A stretch of 64,000 nucleotides of DNA from Akkermansiaceae bacterium (GCA_024233135.1 JACKPZ010000017.1:1-64000); one strand, 5' to 3'. Shown: positions 1 to 8,909, counted from the stretch's first letter. The notes: generated by a model not told the origin, from the sequence alone. Program-made: numbers and translations.

Positions 1-26
1 GATTGGGTCTTGCGGTGAGTTTTCAT
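1..26 (-). CDS. start of a further pilin-cassette gene (partial)
   Basis: An ATG on the minus strand at 26 opens a frame that runs off the window after eight codons (M-K-T-H-R-K-T-Q). A purine-rich GAGGGAG lies about seven bases upstream, and the preceding pilin-like gene stops only 24 bases away. The spacing suggests the next gene of the same operon. In Verru_Chthon-type cassettes the largest member (protein A) often begins with a short basic leader like this, but eight residues cannot prove it. Confidence 0.45.
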
Positions 27-50
27 GGGGCGGCTCCCTCGGTCAGCACA

Positions 51-767
51 TCAGCGGCGGACCGCCAGGTTTCGGGAAAAGACGGGATTGGTGGATCGGT
101 TGAACGCGTCGGTGTAAGCGCCTGAGCTGAAGAAACCCTTGTTGCGGCCGGGGAGGGTGTAGAAATCGGCGGTGAACGCGATGACTGCCTCCGGATACTG
201 GTCGGAGTCGCTGAATGAACCACCGTCGCCCTTCGGATCCTTGATGGTTCCTGGAGTGCCGGTTTCCAACTGACCGCTGCCCGTGTTGAAAACGAGTTGC
301 GTGCACTTGACGAGGTAGACCGCTCCTTCGAGGCCATCGATGTCCCTCAGAAAGTCGCTGTCGCTCTTCCGGCGGACCATCGTCTGCACGATGTAGTCCT
401 TGCCAGGCACCTTGCCCTTGACCAGCGGCTCGGGCTCCGGAGTGCCATCCGCCCGCACGCTGGTGAGCTTGCCGCGGTATTGGTAGACCAAGAGCGCGTC
501 GTTGGCTCCGTCCGATTCCTCGATCCATTTGAACGCCTTGTCGAATCCGGTGGAGTAGTTCTGGCCGTCACGCAGGGTCACGAGTTCGCGCTCGAGGGTG
601 GAGGCGAGGCGATCGGCCTCCTGCACATCGATCGCCTTCTTGATGCCGGCGGCCGCGGGTGCGAAGACGAGGATGAAACCGGTGAGCAGCACGGCGAGCA
701 CGCCGATCGCAATGACCGTTTCGAGTAGCGTGAATCCGCGGCGGCGGATGATGGAAGCTGGTTGCAT
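51..767 (-). CDS. prepilin-like protein with N-terminal cleavage/methylation motif
   Basis: 238 aa. Residues 8-30 form a type IV prepilin signal: a basic start (IRRR), the cleavage/methylation motif GFTLLE with Glu at +5, and a hydrophobic helix. The rest is polar with no recognised catalytic motif. Proteins of this kind are processed by a prepilin peptidase and assembled as minor pilins or type II secretion pseudopilins. It lies 8 bp downstream of another prepilin-like gene and just upstream of a third start, so the three form one operon. The arrangement resembles the Verru_Chthon cassettes (proteins A-D, three with this signal) of Verrucomicrobia. Which letter this is cannot be decided by eye; no peptidase or ATPase gene is nearby. 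Confidence 0.75.
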   Translation of the reverse strand: MQPASIIRRRGFTLLETVIAIGVLAVLLTGFILVFAPAAAGIKKAIDVQEADRLASTLERELVTLRDGQNYSTGFDKAFKWIEESDGANDALLVYQYRGKLTSVRADGTPEPEPLVKGKVPGKDYIVQTMVRRKSDSDFLRDIDGLEGAVYLVKCTQLVFNTGSGQLETGTPGTIKDPKGDGGSFSDSDQYPEAVIAFTADFYTLPGRNKGFFSSGAYTDAFNRSTNPVFSRNLAVRR

Positions 768-775
768 GACGATGA

Positions 776-1525
776 TCAGAAAGTGGAGCCGGTTTCAGGA
801 AGGTCTTGGGAAATCTGGTCCGGGCTGCGGAAGACCGAAGTGCGGCCGTTGCGCCACACCACGAAGCCTCCGAAGTCCCGTTTGCCGCTCTTGTTCACGC
901 GCGGCGGTTCGTCCTCTGCCGATTCATTGGTGCGCCGCGATCCGTTGCCGATCACGAAACTCGCGCCCGGAGTCGCGCAGATCCCCTCGGCATTGAACTC
1001 ATACACGAAATAGGTGCCCCTGTAGACGGAAGTCCCGCTCAGCGAACTTCCGCCAGCGCCCTTCACCTTCGATCCGGTCACCTCGGGAATCGTCCCCGTG
1101 CCACCGCTGTGATTCCGCTTGCTGAGCGTTTCGCTGAAAAACACCTGATCGGGAAGCAGGGTCCCCCGGCTGGAAAGAACCCAGGTGGGCTCCTCATCCG
1201 GACCGGCTTCCGGAGTTCCGTCGCTTTTCACCGACTCGGTCGCTACCAGGATCCGGCGCAGATCGTCGGCCGGGTTGTTGTCGAGTTCCTTCGCCACCAG
1301 CACGCACGCACGCAGATTCCGCCCGGTGGCCGTGGTCCGGGCTTCGTCAAACAAGGCCTCGGCGGTGGCGACACCACTGGTGACCCCCTTCCCTCCCAGA
1401 CCACCGAGCCCGATCGCGCCCAAGGTCATCAGAATGGAGATGATCGCGATGATGATCAGCATCTCCACCAAGGTGAAAGCGGCCAGCCCCGAGCCTGCGC
1501 GAGGGCGGTGGTTTTGTCGTTTCAT
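776..1525 (-). CDS. prepilin-like protein, first gene of the cassette
   Basis: 249 aa from the ATG at 1525; in-frame ATGs at 1531 and 1576 exist, but the 1525 start gives the most usual prepilin leader (MKRQNHRPRAGSG before AFTLVE). The motif FTLVEMLIIIAIISILM, with Glu5 of the mature protein followed by a long hydrophobic helix, is a classic type IV pilin N terminus. The mature part is polar, with a Gly/Ser-rich stretch in the middle. It is the promoter-proximal gene of the cassette and is followed after 8 bp by the next member. Expected role: an exported minor pilin or pseudopilin, function unknown. The region upstream up to galE (1526-1599) shows no clear promoter. Confidence 0.75.
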   Translation of the reverse strand: MKRQNHRPRAGSGLAAFTLVEMLIIIAIISILMTLGAIGLGGLGGKGVTSGVATAEALFDEARTTATGRNLRACVLVAKELDNNPADDLRRILVATESVKSDGTPEAGPDEEPTWVLSSRGTLLPDQVFFSETLSKRNHSGGTGTIPEVTGSKVKGAGGSSLSGTSVYRGTYFVYEFNAEGICATPGASFVIGNGSRRTNESAEDEPPRVNKSGKRDFGGFVVWRNGRTSVFRSPDQISQDLPETGSTF

Positions 1526-1599
1526 GAGCATGCTTAGGATTTTTTGTAAGAGAACGCGTAACGAGCGGCGCCGCAAGCGAAAATGTCAATACATCGCAA

Positions 1600-2625
1600 T
1601 TACGAGCCGGACTGATTCTTGGGGTAGCGTCCGTTCAGAGGACCGCTCATCCATTTCCACGCGGAATCGACCATTTGGCGGACATCCTTGCGGGAAGCCT
1701 CCCAACCAAGAAGCTCCTTGGCGAGCGCCGGATCCGCGACCAGCGACGCAGGGTCCCCTTCCCGTCTGGGGCCGTATTTCACGGGCACGGTCTTGCCGGT
1801 GACCTCTTCGACCGCGCCGATGATCTCCTTCACGGAAACTCCGACGCCGGTGCCGAGATTGCAGCGCACCGAATCGCCGCCGGCCGCCAGATGGTCGAGC
1901 GCACGGGCGTGGGCGTCGGCCAGATCCTCGACGTGGATGTAGTCGCGGATGCAAGTGCCGTCCGGAGTGTCGTAGTCGGTGCCGAACACCTCGATGGAAT
2001 CGATTTCCCCGGTCACAGCCATCATCACCCGCGGGATCAGGTGGGTTTCCGGATCGTGATCCTCGCCGATCCTGCCGTCCGGCGAAGAGCCGCTGGCGTT
2101 GAAATAGCGAAGGCAGGCGCTCTTGAGCCCCCATGCGGTGTCGCAATCGCGCAGGACCCACTCGACCATCAGCTTGCTGCGGCCGTAGGGATTGATCGGA
2201 TTCTGCGTGTTCGCCTCGGTGATCGGCAACCGATCCGGCACCCCGTAGGTGGCGCAGGTGGAGGAAAACACGAACACCCGGCAGCCGAACTCCTGCATCA
2301 CCTGCAGCAGCTTGATCGGCTCGGCCGTGTTGTTCTGGTAGTATTTGAGCGGATTGGTGACCGACTCGCCGACGTAGGCGTAGGCGGCGAAGTGGACCAC
2401 GGCACCGAAACGGTGCTTTTGGAACAGCGAGCGGAGCAGTTCCTGATCGCCCACGTCGCCGACCACGAGTTCCACCTCGGGATCGACCACAGCGCCTTCG
2501 TGTCCAAAGACCAGATTGTCGAGAACGACGATTTTGCGTCCCTGGCTCGCAAGCAACCGTACGGTGTGGGATCCGATGTAGCCGGCGCCGCCGGTGACGA
2601 GTACAGGTGCTGAATTTTCGCTCAT
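1600..2625 (-). CDS. galE: UDP-glucose 4-epimerase
   Basis: 341 aa. Interconverts UDP-glucose and UDP-galactose with bound NAD in the cytoplasm (Leloir pathway, precursors for cell-surface polysaccharide). An extended SDR fold is visible: NAD-binding TGGAGYIGSH at 11-20, FSSTCATYG at 120-128 supplying the catalytic Ser/Thr, and the Y-x3-K pair Tyr147/Lys151 in NPYGRSKLMVE. Length matches the family (about 330-340). The ATG at 2625 is chosen because it is followed at once by the Rossmann strand; the open frame continues 59 codons upstream without homologous-looking sequence. Nearest neighbours are unrelated, so it is probably monocistronic. Confidence 0.93.
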   Translation of the reverse strand: MSENSAPVLVTGGAGYIGSHTVRLLASQGRKIVVLDNLVFGHEGAVVDPEVELVVGDVGDQELLRSLFQKHRFGAVVHFAAYAYVGESVTNPLKYYQNNTAEPIKLLQVMQEFGCRVFVFSSTCATYGVPDRLPITEANTQNPINPYGRSKLMVEWVLRDCDTAWGLKSACLRYFNASGSSPDGRIGEDHDPETHLIPRVMMAVTGEIDSIEVFGTDYDTPDGTCIRDYIHVEDLADAHARALDHLAAGGDSVRCNLGTGVGVSVKEIIGAVEEVTGKTVPVKYGPRREGDPASLVADPALAKELLGWEASRKDVRQMVDSAWKWMSGPLNGRYPKNQSGS

Positions 2626-2737
2626 GGGTTTCCGCAGGGATGAAACCCGAGACACCCGGCGCGTGTCAACCCGCGCCAGCCTCGAATTCGCTGCAAATCC
2701 GCTCGAATATCGCGCGTTCCGGTGCAGTCTTATCGGC

Positions 2738-3640
2738 ATGCAGACCATCATCCGCAGGAGCGTCCTCGCTCTCGTCGCCGCCGCGGTCTCCGCGGCTTCC
2801 ACCTCGTGCTACTACGATCCCTCCTACTATTCCGGATCGGCCAGCGTGCCCAGTTCCTACGGCAGCGGGTACGGATACGGGTATGGATACGGGGGCAGCA
2901 GTTTCTCCACTTCGTTCTTCGTGAGCACGGGCGACCCGGGCTGGGGCTACGACCCGTATTGTTATTCGTATTACGACTACCGCCGCCGCTGCTACTACGA
3001 TCCCTACCTGCACGGCTACTACCCAGTGGGTTACCGGCCCCCGGTGGTGGTGGGATGCCCGCATCCGTATGGCTACCGCCGCGGCTACTGCCCGCCGCCC
3101 CGCTCGGTCCGGAACGTGACGGTGGTCAACTACCGCGACCGCGTCGGTGGATACCGCCGCAGCAACTACGACTGGGCGCAGCAGGTGCGCCAGGGACGCC
3201 CCCAGCAATACGCAAGAAACACGAACTCCGGCGGGCGAGTCGATCAATACGGCCGTGGCGACCGTGGAAACCAGTCGACCCGCTCCAACAACCGGAGTCG
3301 GAGTGGTGGCGCGACACGTTCCTCGAGCGACCGCACGCGCACCGAAATCAACCGCGGATCCAGCCGCGGCCGGATTCCATCCTCCTACAACACCCCGGTT
3401 ACCCGAACCCAAAGCCGCGCCAGCTCAAACCAAGGACGCTCGTCCAGCACCCGCAGCCAATCATCCTCGCGAGGACGTCAGGAAATGAACCGGGGCGAAC
3501 GCTCGAACAACAACCGCGCGCAGCAGAACCGGACCCAACCGAACCGTTCGCAGCAGAACCGGGGCGATCAGCAACGAGGCAACCAGGACCGCGGCAAGTC
3601 CGGCGGCCGCGAGGAAATCCGCGGTCTGGGACGCGGTTGA
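2738..3640 (+). CDS. Tyr/Gly-rich putative lipoprotein with Arg/Asn/Gln-rich tail
   Basis: 300 aa, family not recognised. The start at 2738 gives an export signal (IIRRSVLALVAAAVSAAS) ending in a lipobox-like STSC, so lipidation and anchoring outside the cytoplasmic membrane is likely. Residues about 25-130 are dominated by Tyr, Gly, Ser and Pro (SGYGYGYGYGGSS and many YDP, YYDP units). Residues about 150-300 switch to an Arg/Ser/Asn/Gln-rich, strongly basic, disordered tail with repeated QQNR and TRSQSS-like units. Such composition suits a cell-envelope or matrix protein that binds acidic polymers; that is inference. It is convergent with the rhomboid gene, whose stop is 20 bp away. Confidence 0.7.
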   Translation: MQTIIRRSVLALVAAAVSAASTSCYYDPSYYSGSASVPSSYGSGYGYGYGYGGSSFSTSFFVSTGDPGWGYDPYCYSYYDYRRRCYYDPYLHGYYPVGYRPPVVVGCPHPYGYRRGYCPPPRSVRNVTVVNYRDRVGGYRRSNYDWAQQVRQGRPQQYARNTNSGGRVDQYGRGDRGNQSTRSNNRSRSGGATRSSSDRTRTEINRGSSRGRIPSSYNTPVTRTQSRASSNQGRSSSTRSQSSSRGRQEMNRGERSNNNRAQQNRTQPNRSQQNRGDQQRGNQDRGKSGGREEIRGLGRG

Positions 3641-3659
3641 CACGAACCGGATGACGCCC

Positions 3660-4391
3660 TCAGCGACCTCGCGCCTCTCTCCGGGCCCGTTCGCGCTGAA
3701 GCTTCGCAAGGGTCACCCTCGGCCGCAGGATCCAGCGGCCGAGGCACCAACCACAGACACCACCGCCGAAATGGCAGGCGTGGCCGATCTGAAACCACAT
3801 CGCGAGTCCGGTATCACCGAGTTCACGGCTCCACGACGCAAACCGCGGCAGACCGAGCAGAAACTGGATTCCGGTCATCAGCCCCTCGGCGATCAGGATT
3901 CCCATGCCGAGACTTTTCGCGGAAACCGGCAGCGGAAACATCCGCGACTGAGGCGAAAGAGTGGTGAGCAGCATCAGCAGGGCTACGCAACCGCCCGATG
4001 CGCCAACGAGCAAGCCCGTCCCCAGCAGCGCGTGAAACAGCCCGCCGGAAACCACCCCCATCGCGAAGGCGGCGCTCAGCGCCCGGGCGTTCAACATCCG
4101 TTCGACGCTCGCGCCGATCCCCAGAAGCAACCCGCAATTGATGGCCAGGTGCCACATGTTTCCGTGGAGCAACCCGTAGCTGAGCAACTGCCAGACCTTG
4201 CCGGACAGCACGCCATCCCGCGTCAGACCAAGCGCGCGGTAAAGTGACGGAATTTGATTCGGACCGCCGGAAATCTCGACCATCAACTGCACCGCCGTCA
4301 GTCCCGCCACCCAGACCCAGACGGCGCGCACCTCGCGCAAGGTGCCGAATCCCCTGCGGAACGTCGCTTCGACACCGTCAGACGGACTCAT
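3660..4391 (-). CDS. rhomboid-family intramembrane serine protease
   Basis: 243 aa, about six membrane helices. The catalytic Ser132 lies in GASGG (130-134) and the partner His207 in CHFGGGVCGW, an HxxGxxxG helix. HGNMWHLAIN (76-85) matches the conserved His/Asn segment of helix 2. These residues make an active protease rather than an iRhom-type relic likely. Rhomboids cut transmembrane segments of membrane proteins within the bilayer; the substrate is unknown. The tail is strongly basic (LQRERARREARGR), cytoplasmic by the positive-inside rule. It starts 19 bp after the nuoC stop and could be co-transcribed with nuoBC. Confidence 0.9.
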   Translation of the reverse strand: MSPSDGVEATFRRGFGTLREVRAVWVWVAGLTAVQLMVEISGGPNQIPSLYRALGLTRDGVLSGKVWQLLSYGLLHGNMWHLAINCGLLLGIGASVERMLNARALSAAFAMGVVSGGLFHALLGTGLLVGASGGCVALLMLLTTLSPQSRMFPLPVSAKSLGMGILIAEGLMTGIQFLLGLPRFASWSRELGDTGLAMWFQIGHACHFGGGVCGWCLGRWILRPRVTLAKLQRERARREARGR

Positions 4392-4410
4392 TTCAAGCGG
4401 GGCGTGGCCG

Positions 4411-4980
4411 TTACTCCATCTCGCGGGAACGTGGCTCGCGGCGGACGGTGTCCTCCCCGCCGGCGCAGGTCACGAACGGCCCGCCCTCGAGCGGGGCGAC
4501 CCCGGTGAACGCCACGTCCGGCATGTCGGACGGCCTACCGGCCAGCGGGAAATCCTTGCGCAGAGGGTAAAACGGATAGCCGTCCCACATCAGGATGCGC
4601 TTCAGGTTCGGATGCCCGGAAAACGGGATGCCCATCATGTCGAACACCTCGCGCTCGTGCCAATCCGCGCCCGGCCAAATGTCGGTCACGCTCGGCACTT
4701 CCTCCTCTTCGGAGACCTTCGCCTTCACCCGCAGGTGCTTCGAGTCGTCCAGCGTGCACACATGGTAGACCATCTCGAATCGCGGATCCTCGCCGAAGTG
4801 GTCGAGGCTCGCGACGTCGTGGATGATCTCATAGCCGAGCTCCTTGCCGCACTTCGCCATCACGTCGTGGAGCGCGTCGAGCGACACGTTGACGGTGGTT
4901 TCCCCGCGGAATTCGTGGGTGCTGAGGATTTTCTCCCCGAATGCCTCGCGGAGGGTGGTGGCGTCGTCGGTGGCGGACAT
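4411..4980 (-). CDS. nuoC: NADH-quinone oxidoreductase subunit C
   Basis: 189 aa. Peripheral-arm subunit of respiratory complex I (30-kDa family). Visible are DIWPGADWHEREVFDMMGI (the family signature with WxERExxDMxGI), HPNLKRILMWDGYPFYPLRKDFP and the preceding VYHVCTLDD strand. It is not fused to subunit D. It lies 16 bp downstream of nuoB, so the two are co-transcribed. No other nuo gene occurs in the window: after nuoC comes a rhomboid protease rather than nuoD, and before nuoB comes the divergent mfd. The remaining subunits must be encoded elsewhere. Confidence 0.93.
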   Translation of the reverse strand: MSATDDATTLREAFGEKILSTHEFRGETTVNVSLDALHDVMAKCGKELGYEIIHDVASLDHFGEDPRFEMVYHVCTLDDSKHLRVKAKVSEEEEVPSVTDIWPGADWHEREVFDMMGIPFSGHPNLKRILMWDGYPFYPLRKDFPLAGRPSDMPDVAFTGVAPLEGGPFVTCAGGEDTVRREPRSREME

Positions 4981-4996
4981 CGCGGAATGGGGGGAT

Positions 4997-5533
4997 TCAG
5001 GAAACTTGGTCGAAGAACTCCTTCTTCTGGGTCTTCGTCGGCTCCTCGCCTTCGATCTTCGTCTGGAGTTTCATCAGCCCCTCGATGAGCGCCTCGGGAC
5101 GCGGCGGGCAGCCGGAAATGTAAACGTCCACCGGAATCAGCCTGTCGATGCCCTGCAACACCGCGTAGCTGCGATACATGCCGCCGCTCGACGCGCAGGC
5201 ACCCATCGCCACGCACCATTTCGGTTCCGGCATCTGGTCCCAGATCCGTTTCACCGCCAGCGCCATTTTGTAGGTCACCGTACCCGAAACGATCAGCACG
5301 TCGCTCTGACGGGGGGAAAACCGCATCACCTCCATGCCGAAACGCGAGATGTCGAAGCGCGCCGAGGCCGTGGCCATCAGTTCGATCGCGCAGCAGGCGA
5401 GGCCCATCGGCATCGGCCAAAGCGAGTTCTTGCGCATCCAGTTGATGGCGGCATCGACGCGCGTGAAGATCACGTTCCCCTCGACTCGCGAGTCGTAGGC
5501 GGCGTGCAGGGTCTGGTTTTCGGAGCTGACCAT
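4997..5533 (-). CDS. nuoB: NADH-quinone oxidoreductase subunit B (cluster N2)
   Basis: 178 aa. Carries the terminal 4Fe-4S cluster N2 of complex I, which passes electrons to quinone. All four ligands are present: the tandem Cys47-Cys48 in MGLACCAIE, Cys113 in GACASSGGMY, and Cys142 in ISGCPPRPE. Length is typical (160-190). The C terminus is short, charged and Lys/Glu-rich. It is the first gene of the nuoB-nuoC pair and is divergent from mfd with only 46 bp between the chosen start codons, so their promoters must overlap the neighbouring coding sequence if both starts are right. Confidence 0.95.
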   Translation of the reverse strand: MVSSENQTLHAAYDSRVEGNVIFTRVDAAINWMRKNSLWPMPMGLACCAIELMATASARFDISRFGMEVMRFSPRQSDVLIVSGTVTYKMALAVKRIWDQMPEPKWCVAMGACASSGGMYRSYAVLQGIDRLIPVDVYISGCPPRPEALIEGLMKLQTKIEGEEPTKTQKKEFFDQVS

Positions 5534-5579
5534 GGGAAATTTCGGGGTCGAACCCCGCGCGGCGGGAATCTGAGGGCGG

Positions 5580-8500
5580 ATGCAGCATCCCTCAAGCCGA
5601 TTGTGCGAAAAGTCGGCGGCGAGGGCGCTTGCGAACCTAGGATGCTCATCTTATTCCTCCCCCGTGTCCCGCACGGACTCTTCCGCGCACGGCTGGCTCC
5701 GCCGGACCGTGACCCATCCGGATTTCGCACAACGCCTGGCCTCATGGGCCGTTGGCGAGGACGAACTCGTGCTCGAACACAGCGCCGAGGCGGCGCATGG
5801 GTTTCTCGCGGCGCTCGTCTGCGAAGCGGCGGCTGATCGCGGGCGGAAACGCGTGTGGCTGGTGAGCGACCTGCCGCGCCACCGCGAACGAATCGCCGCC
5901 GAGATGGAGCTGTGGGGCGTCAACGTGCTGGTGCTGCCCGACGCGCCGACGGAGACGGCCGAGGGCACGATCGCGGATCCGGAGTCGGCGGCGGAGTGGT
6001 TCTCCGTGTTGGAAATCCTCGCACGGGCGGAGAAATGCGTCGTCGTTTGCGGCAGCGATGCGTTTGAAGGCCACGCGCCGTCGCCCAACGCCCTGCGCGC
6101 CAGCCGCACGATGTTGAAACCCGGTGTCGCGCTCGATCCGGAGGAACTGGCGAAGACGCTCGCCGACCACGGCTACGAACGCGTCCCCACCGTTGCCGCC
6201 CGCGGGCAGTTCGCGGTGCGCGGCGGCATCGTCGATTTGTTCGCATGGCAGGCGGCGCGGCCGCTGCGGCTGGAGTTTTTCGATACGGATCTCGAATCGG
6301 TGCGCGAGTTCGACCTCGATTCGCAGGCCTCGACGCGCAAGTTGCTGGAGGCCGAGCTTCTGTTAGCCGAACCCGCCGCCGAGTCCACCGTGGCGGCCTA
6401 CCGCCGCGCCGACGACATGCTCGTTTCCATCGACGCGAACATCGAACGTCCCGACGTCCGCATCCTCGAAGGTGCCGCGGATTTCGAAGGCGAGGAGGAC
6501 TTCACGCTCGCCAGCTACGGCAGTCCGCTCGGCAGCTTCGAAGCCGGCGACTTCGTGTTGGAGGAACTGCGGCGCGAAAACTTCTTCAAGCAGCTCAACG
6601 AGTGGAAACGCGACGGCTGGGACATCGCCATGGTGTTTTCCAACAAGGGCGAGCAGGAGCGTTTTTCCGAACTCGCCGGCAAAGATCTCGAACGCGATCT
6701 CGGTCTCACACCCGTGCGTGGCGAGTTGATGGCCGGTTTCACCCTGCCGGTGGTGAAACTCGCCGTTCTATCATCATCGGAACTCTTCGGCCGTTACCGC
6801 ACGCCCGGCGTGGCCCGGCGTTCGTCCCTCGACCAGGCCCGCGCCGCCCGTGCTCGAGCGACCGTCGATGAAATGGAGGAAGGCGACCTCGTCGTGCACT
6901 ACGAATACGGCGTTGCCCGTTTCCGCGGCATCCAGCAGGGCGACGACGGCGAGGAACTGCTGCTCGAATACAAGGACGGCGCGTTGTTAGGCGTCCCGCT
7001 CGAACAAGCCCACCTTGTCGGCAAATACGTCGGCCTCGGCGGGAAAACGCCGGATCTCACGAAACTCGGCGGCGTCGCGTGGAAGAACGCCCGCAAGTCC
7101 GCGGAGAAATCCATCCTCGACTACGCCGCCCAGCTCCTGCGCGTGCAGGCCGAGCGCCAGCACGAATCCGGCTACGCCCACCCGGCCGACACGAAGTGGA
7201 TGTGGGAATTCGAGCGTTCGTTCCACTACACCGAGACCGCCGACCAGCGCCGCGCGATCGAGGAAACCAAACACGATCTTGAAACCGCGCGCCCGATGGA
7301 CCGGCTGATCTGCGGAGACGTTGGATTCGGCAAGACCGAGGTCGCCATCCGCGCCGTGTTCAAAGCCGTCACCGGCGGCAAACAGGCGGCCGTGCTGGTG
7401 CCCACCACCGTTCTCGCGGAACAACACTGGCGCACCTTCCGCGAGCGCATGTCGGACTACCCGGTGCGGGTCGAACTGCTCAACCGCTTCCGCACGCCGT
7501 CCGAGGTGCGCGACACCATCGCCGGTCTCGCCGACGGTTCGGTGGACATTGTCATCGGCACACACCGACTCATTTCCGGCGACGTCGAGTTCAAGAACCT
7601 CGGACTCGTGGTCATCGACGAGGAGCAGCGTTTCGGCGTCGCCCACAAGGAGAAGTTCAAGCAGATCTTCCGCCAGATCGACGTTCTCACACTATCCGCC
7701 ACGCCGATCCCGCGCACGCTCTACATGGCGCTGATGGGCGCGCGCGACATGTCCACCATCGAGACACCGCCGCCAAACCGCGTGCCGGTTTCCACCACCG
7801 TCTGCGCGTATGACGAGCGCATCATCCGCGACGCCATCCAGCGCGAGATGAAACGCGGCGGCCAGGTCTTCTTCCTCCACAACCGGGTGAAAACCATCGA
7901 CCAGATGGCATCGAAGATCCGCAAACTCGTGCCCGAGGCGCGGATCGTCATCGGCCACGGCCAGATGGACAAGGCCGACCTCGAGGTGGTCATGCACACA
8001 TTCGTGAAAGGCGATGCCGACGTGCTGCTCGCCACCACCATCATCGAGACCGGCATCGACATCCCGAACGCCAACACCATCCTCATCGACCGCGCCGACC
8101 GCTTCGGCCTGGCCGACCTCTATCAGCTCCGCGGCCGCGTCGGCCGGGCCGGCGAGAAGGCCTACGCGATCCTGCTGCTGCCGCGCGACATGATGACCCA
8201 GGGCGACGCGAGAAAACGCATCCACGCCATCAAACAATACACCGCGCTCGGCTCCGGCTTCAAAATCGCCATGCGCGACCTCGAAATCCGCGGCGCGGGA
8301 AACTTGCTAGGAACCAAGCAGTCCGGCCACATCGCGCAGATCGGCTTCGAACTCTACTGCCAGCTCCTCCGCCAATCGGTCGACCGCCTCAAGGGCCGCA
8401 AGGACGCGCCGCGCGGCGAAGCCACGTTCAAGGCCGACTTCATCGCCACCACCGAGAGCGCGCATCTCAAACAACCGGATCTTCTACCCGCCTATCTTCC

Positions 8501-8834
8501 GTCGTCGTGGATCGAGGAAACCTCCATCCGCATCACCGCCTACCGCGAGTTGTCCGAAGCCGGCACCGAAAAGGCCGTGGACGCCTTGGACAAATCGTGG
8601 CGCGACCGTTTCGGACGCCTGCCCGATGCCGCGCAGACTCTTCTCACCATCGCCCGCATCAAGGCGCTCGCCGCCGCGGAGAACATCGCGGCCGTCGAGA
8701 TCAGCGCGCAACGACTCATGCTCCACCGCGGCGGCGACTACATTCTGCTCGAAGGCCGGCGTTTCCCGCGCCTGAAGGCGGCAAGTCCGGTCGGCAAGCT
8801 GAACGAGGCCATCGAGATGTTGCGGGCGTTCTGA
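5580..8834 (+). CDS. mfd: transcription-repair coupling factor
   Basis: 1084 aa. Superfamily 2 translocase that removes RNA polymerase stalled at DNA damage and recruits the UvrABC excision machinery. Order of parts: UvrB-like N-terminal region with GQFAVRGGIVDLF (about 200-215), the RNA-polymerase-interacting CarD-like domain beginning at EGDLVVHYEYGVARF (about 430-445), helicase core with Walker A GDVGFGKTEVA, DEEQ box in VVIDEEQRFGV and motif VI QLRGRVGRAG, then a TRCF C-terminal domain. Size is near the usual 1100-1150. The start is uncertain: ATG 5580 has GAGGG four bases upstream, while an in-frame GTG at 5664 would remove 28 poorly conserved residues. Confidence 0.94.
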   Translation: MQHPSSRLCEKSAARALANLGCSSYSSPVSRTDSSAHGWLRRTVTHPDFAQRLASWAVGEDELVLEHSAEAAHGFLAALVCEAAADRGRKRVWLVSDLPRHRERIAAEMELWGVNVLVLPDAPTETAEGTIADPESAAEWFSVLEILARAEKCVVVCGSDAFEGHAPSPNALRASRTMLKPGVALDPEELAKTLADHGYERVPTVAARGQFAVRGGIVDLFAWQAARPLRLEFFDTDLESVREFDLDSQASTRKLLEAELLLAEPAAESTVAAYRRADDMLVSIDANIERPDVRILEGAADFEGEEDFTLASYGSPLGSFEAGDFVLEELRRENFFKQLNEWKRDGWDIAMVFSNKGEQERFSELAGKDLERDLGLTPVRGELMAGFTLPVVKLAVLSSSELFGRYRTPGVARRSSLDQARAARARATVDEMEEGDLVVHYEYGVARFRGIQQGDDGEELLLEYKDGALLGVPLEQAHLVGKYVGLGGKTPDLTKLGGVAWKNARKSAEKSILDYAAQLLRVQAERQHESGYAHPADTKWMWEFERSFHYTETADQRRAIEETKHDLETARPMDRLICGDVGFGKTEVAIRAVFKAVTGGKQAAVLVPTTVLAEQHWRTFRERMSDYPVRVELLNRFRTPSEVRDTIAGLADGSVDIVIGTHRLISGDVEFKNLGLVVIDEEQRFGVAHKEKFKQIFRQIDVLTLSATPIPRTLYMALMGARDMSTIETPPPNRVPVSTTVCAYDERIIRDAIQREMKRGGQVFFLHNRVKTIDQMASKIRKLVPEARIVIGHGQMDKADLEVVMHTFVKGDADVLLATTIIETGIDIPNANTILIDRADRFGLADLYQLRGRVGRAGEKAYAILLLPRDMMTQGDARKRIHAIKQYTALGSGFKIAMRDLEIRGAGNLLGTKQSGHIAQIGFELYCQLLRQSVDRLKGRKDAPRGEATFKADFIATTESAHLKQPDLLPAYLPSSWIEETSIRITAYRELSEAGTEKAVDALDKSWRDRFGRLPDAAQTLLTIARIKALAAAENIAAVEISAQRLMLHRGGDYILLEGRRFPRLKAASPVGKLNEAIEMLRAF

Positions 8835-8909
8835 AGGCGGGCCGCCACCCCCGCCATGCCCGAAGTCGCTTGAAACAACACGGTGGACGACCGCCGTTCT
8901 AGTGACATC

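Noticed and set aside
8835..8858. GGCGGG/CCCGCC hairpin after mfd as a terminator
   Set aside because: Six-base stem and no T-tract; likely chance in high-GC DNA.
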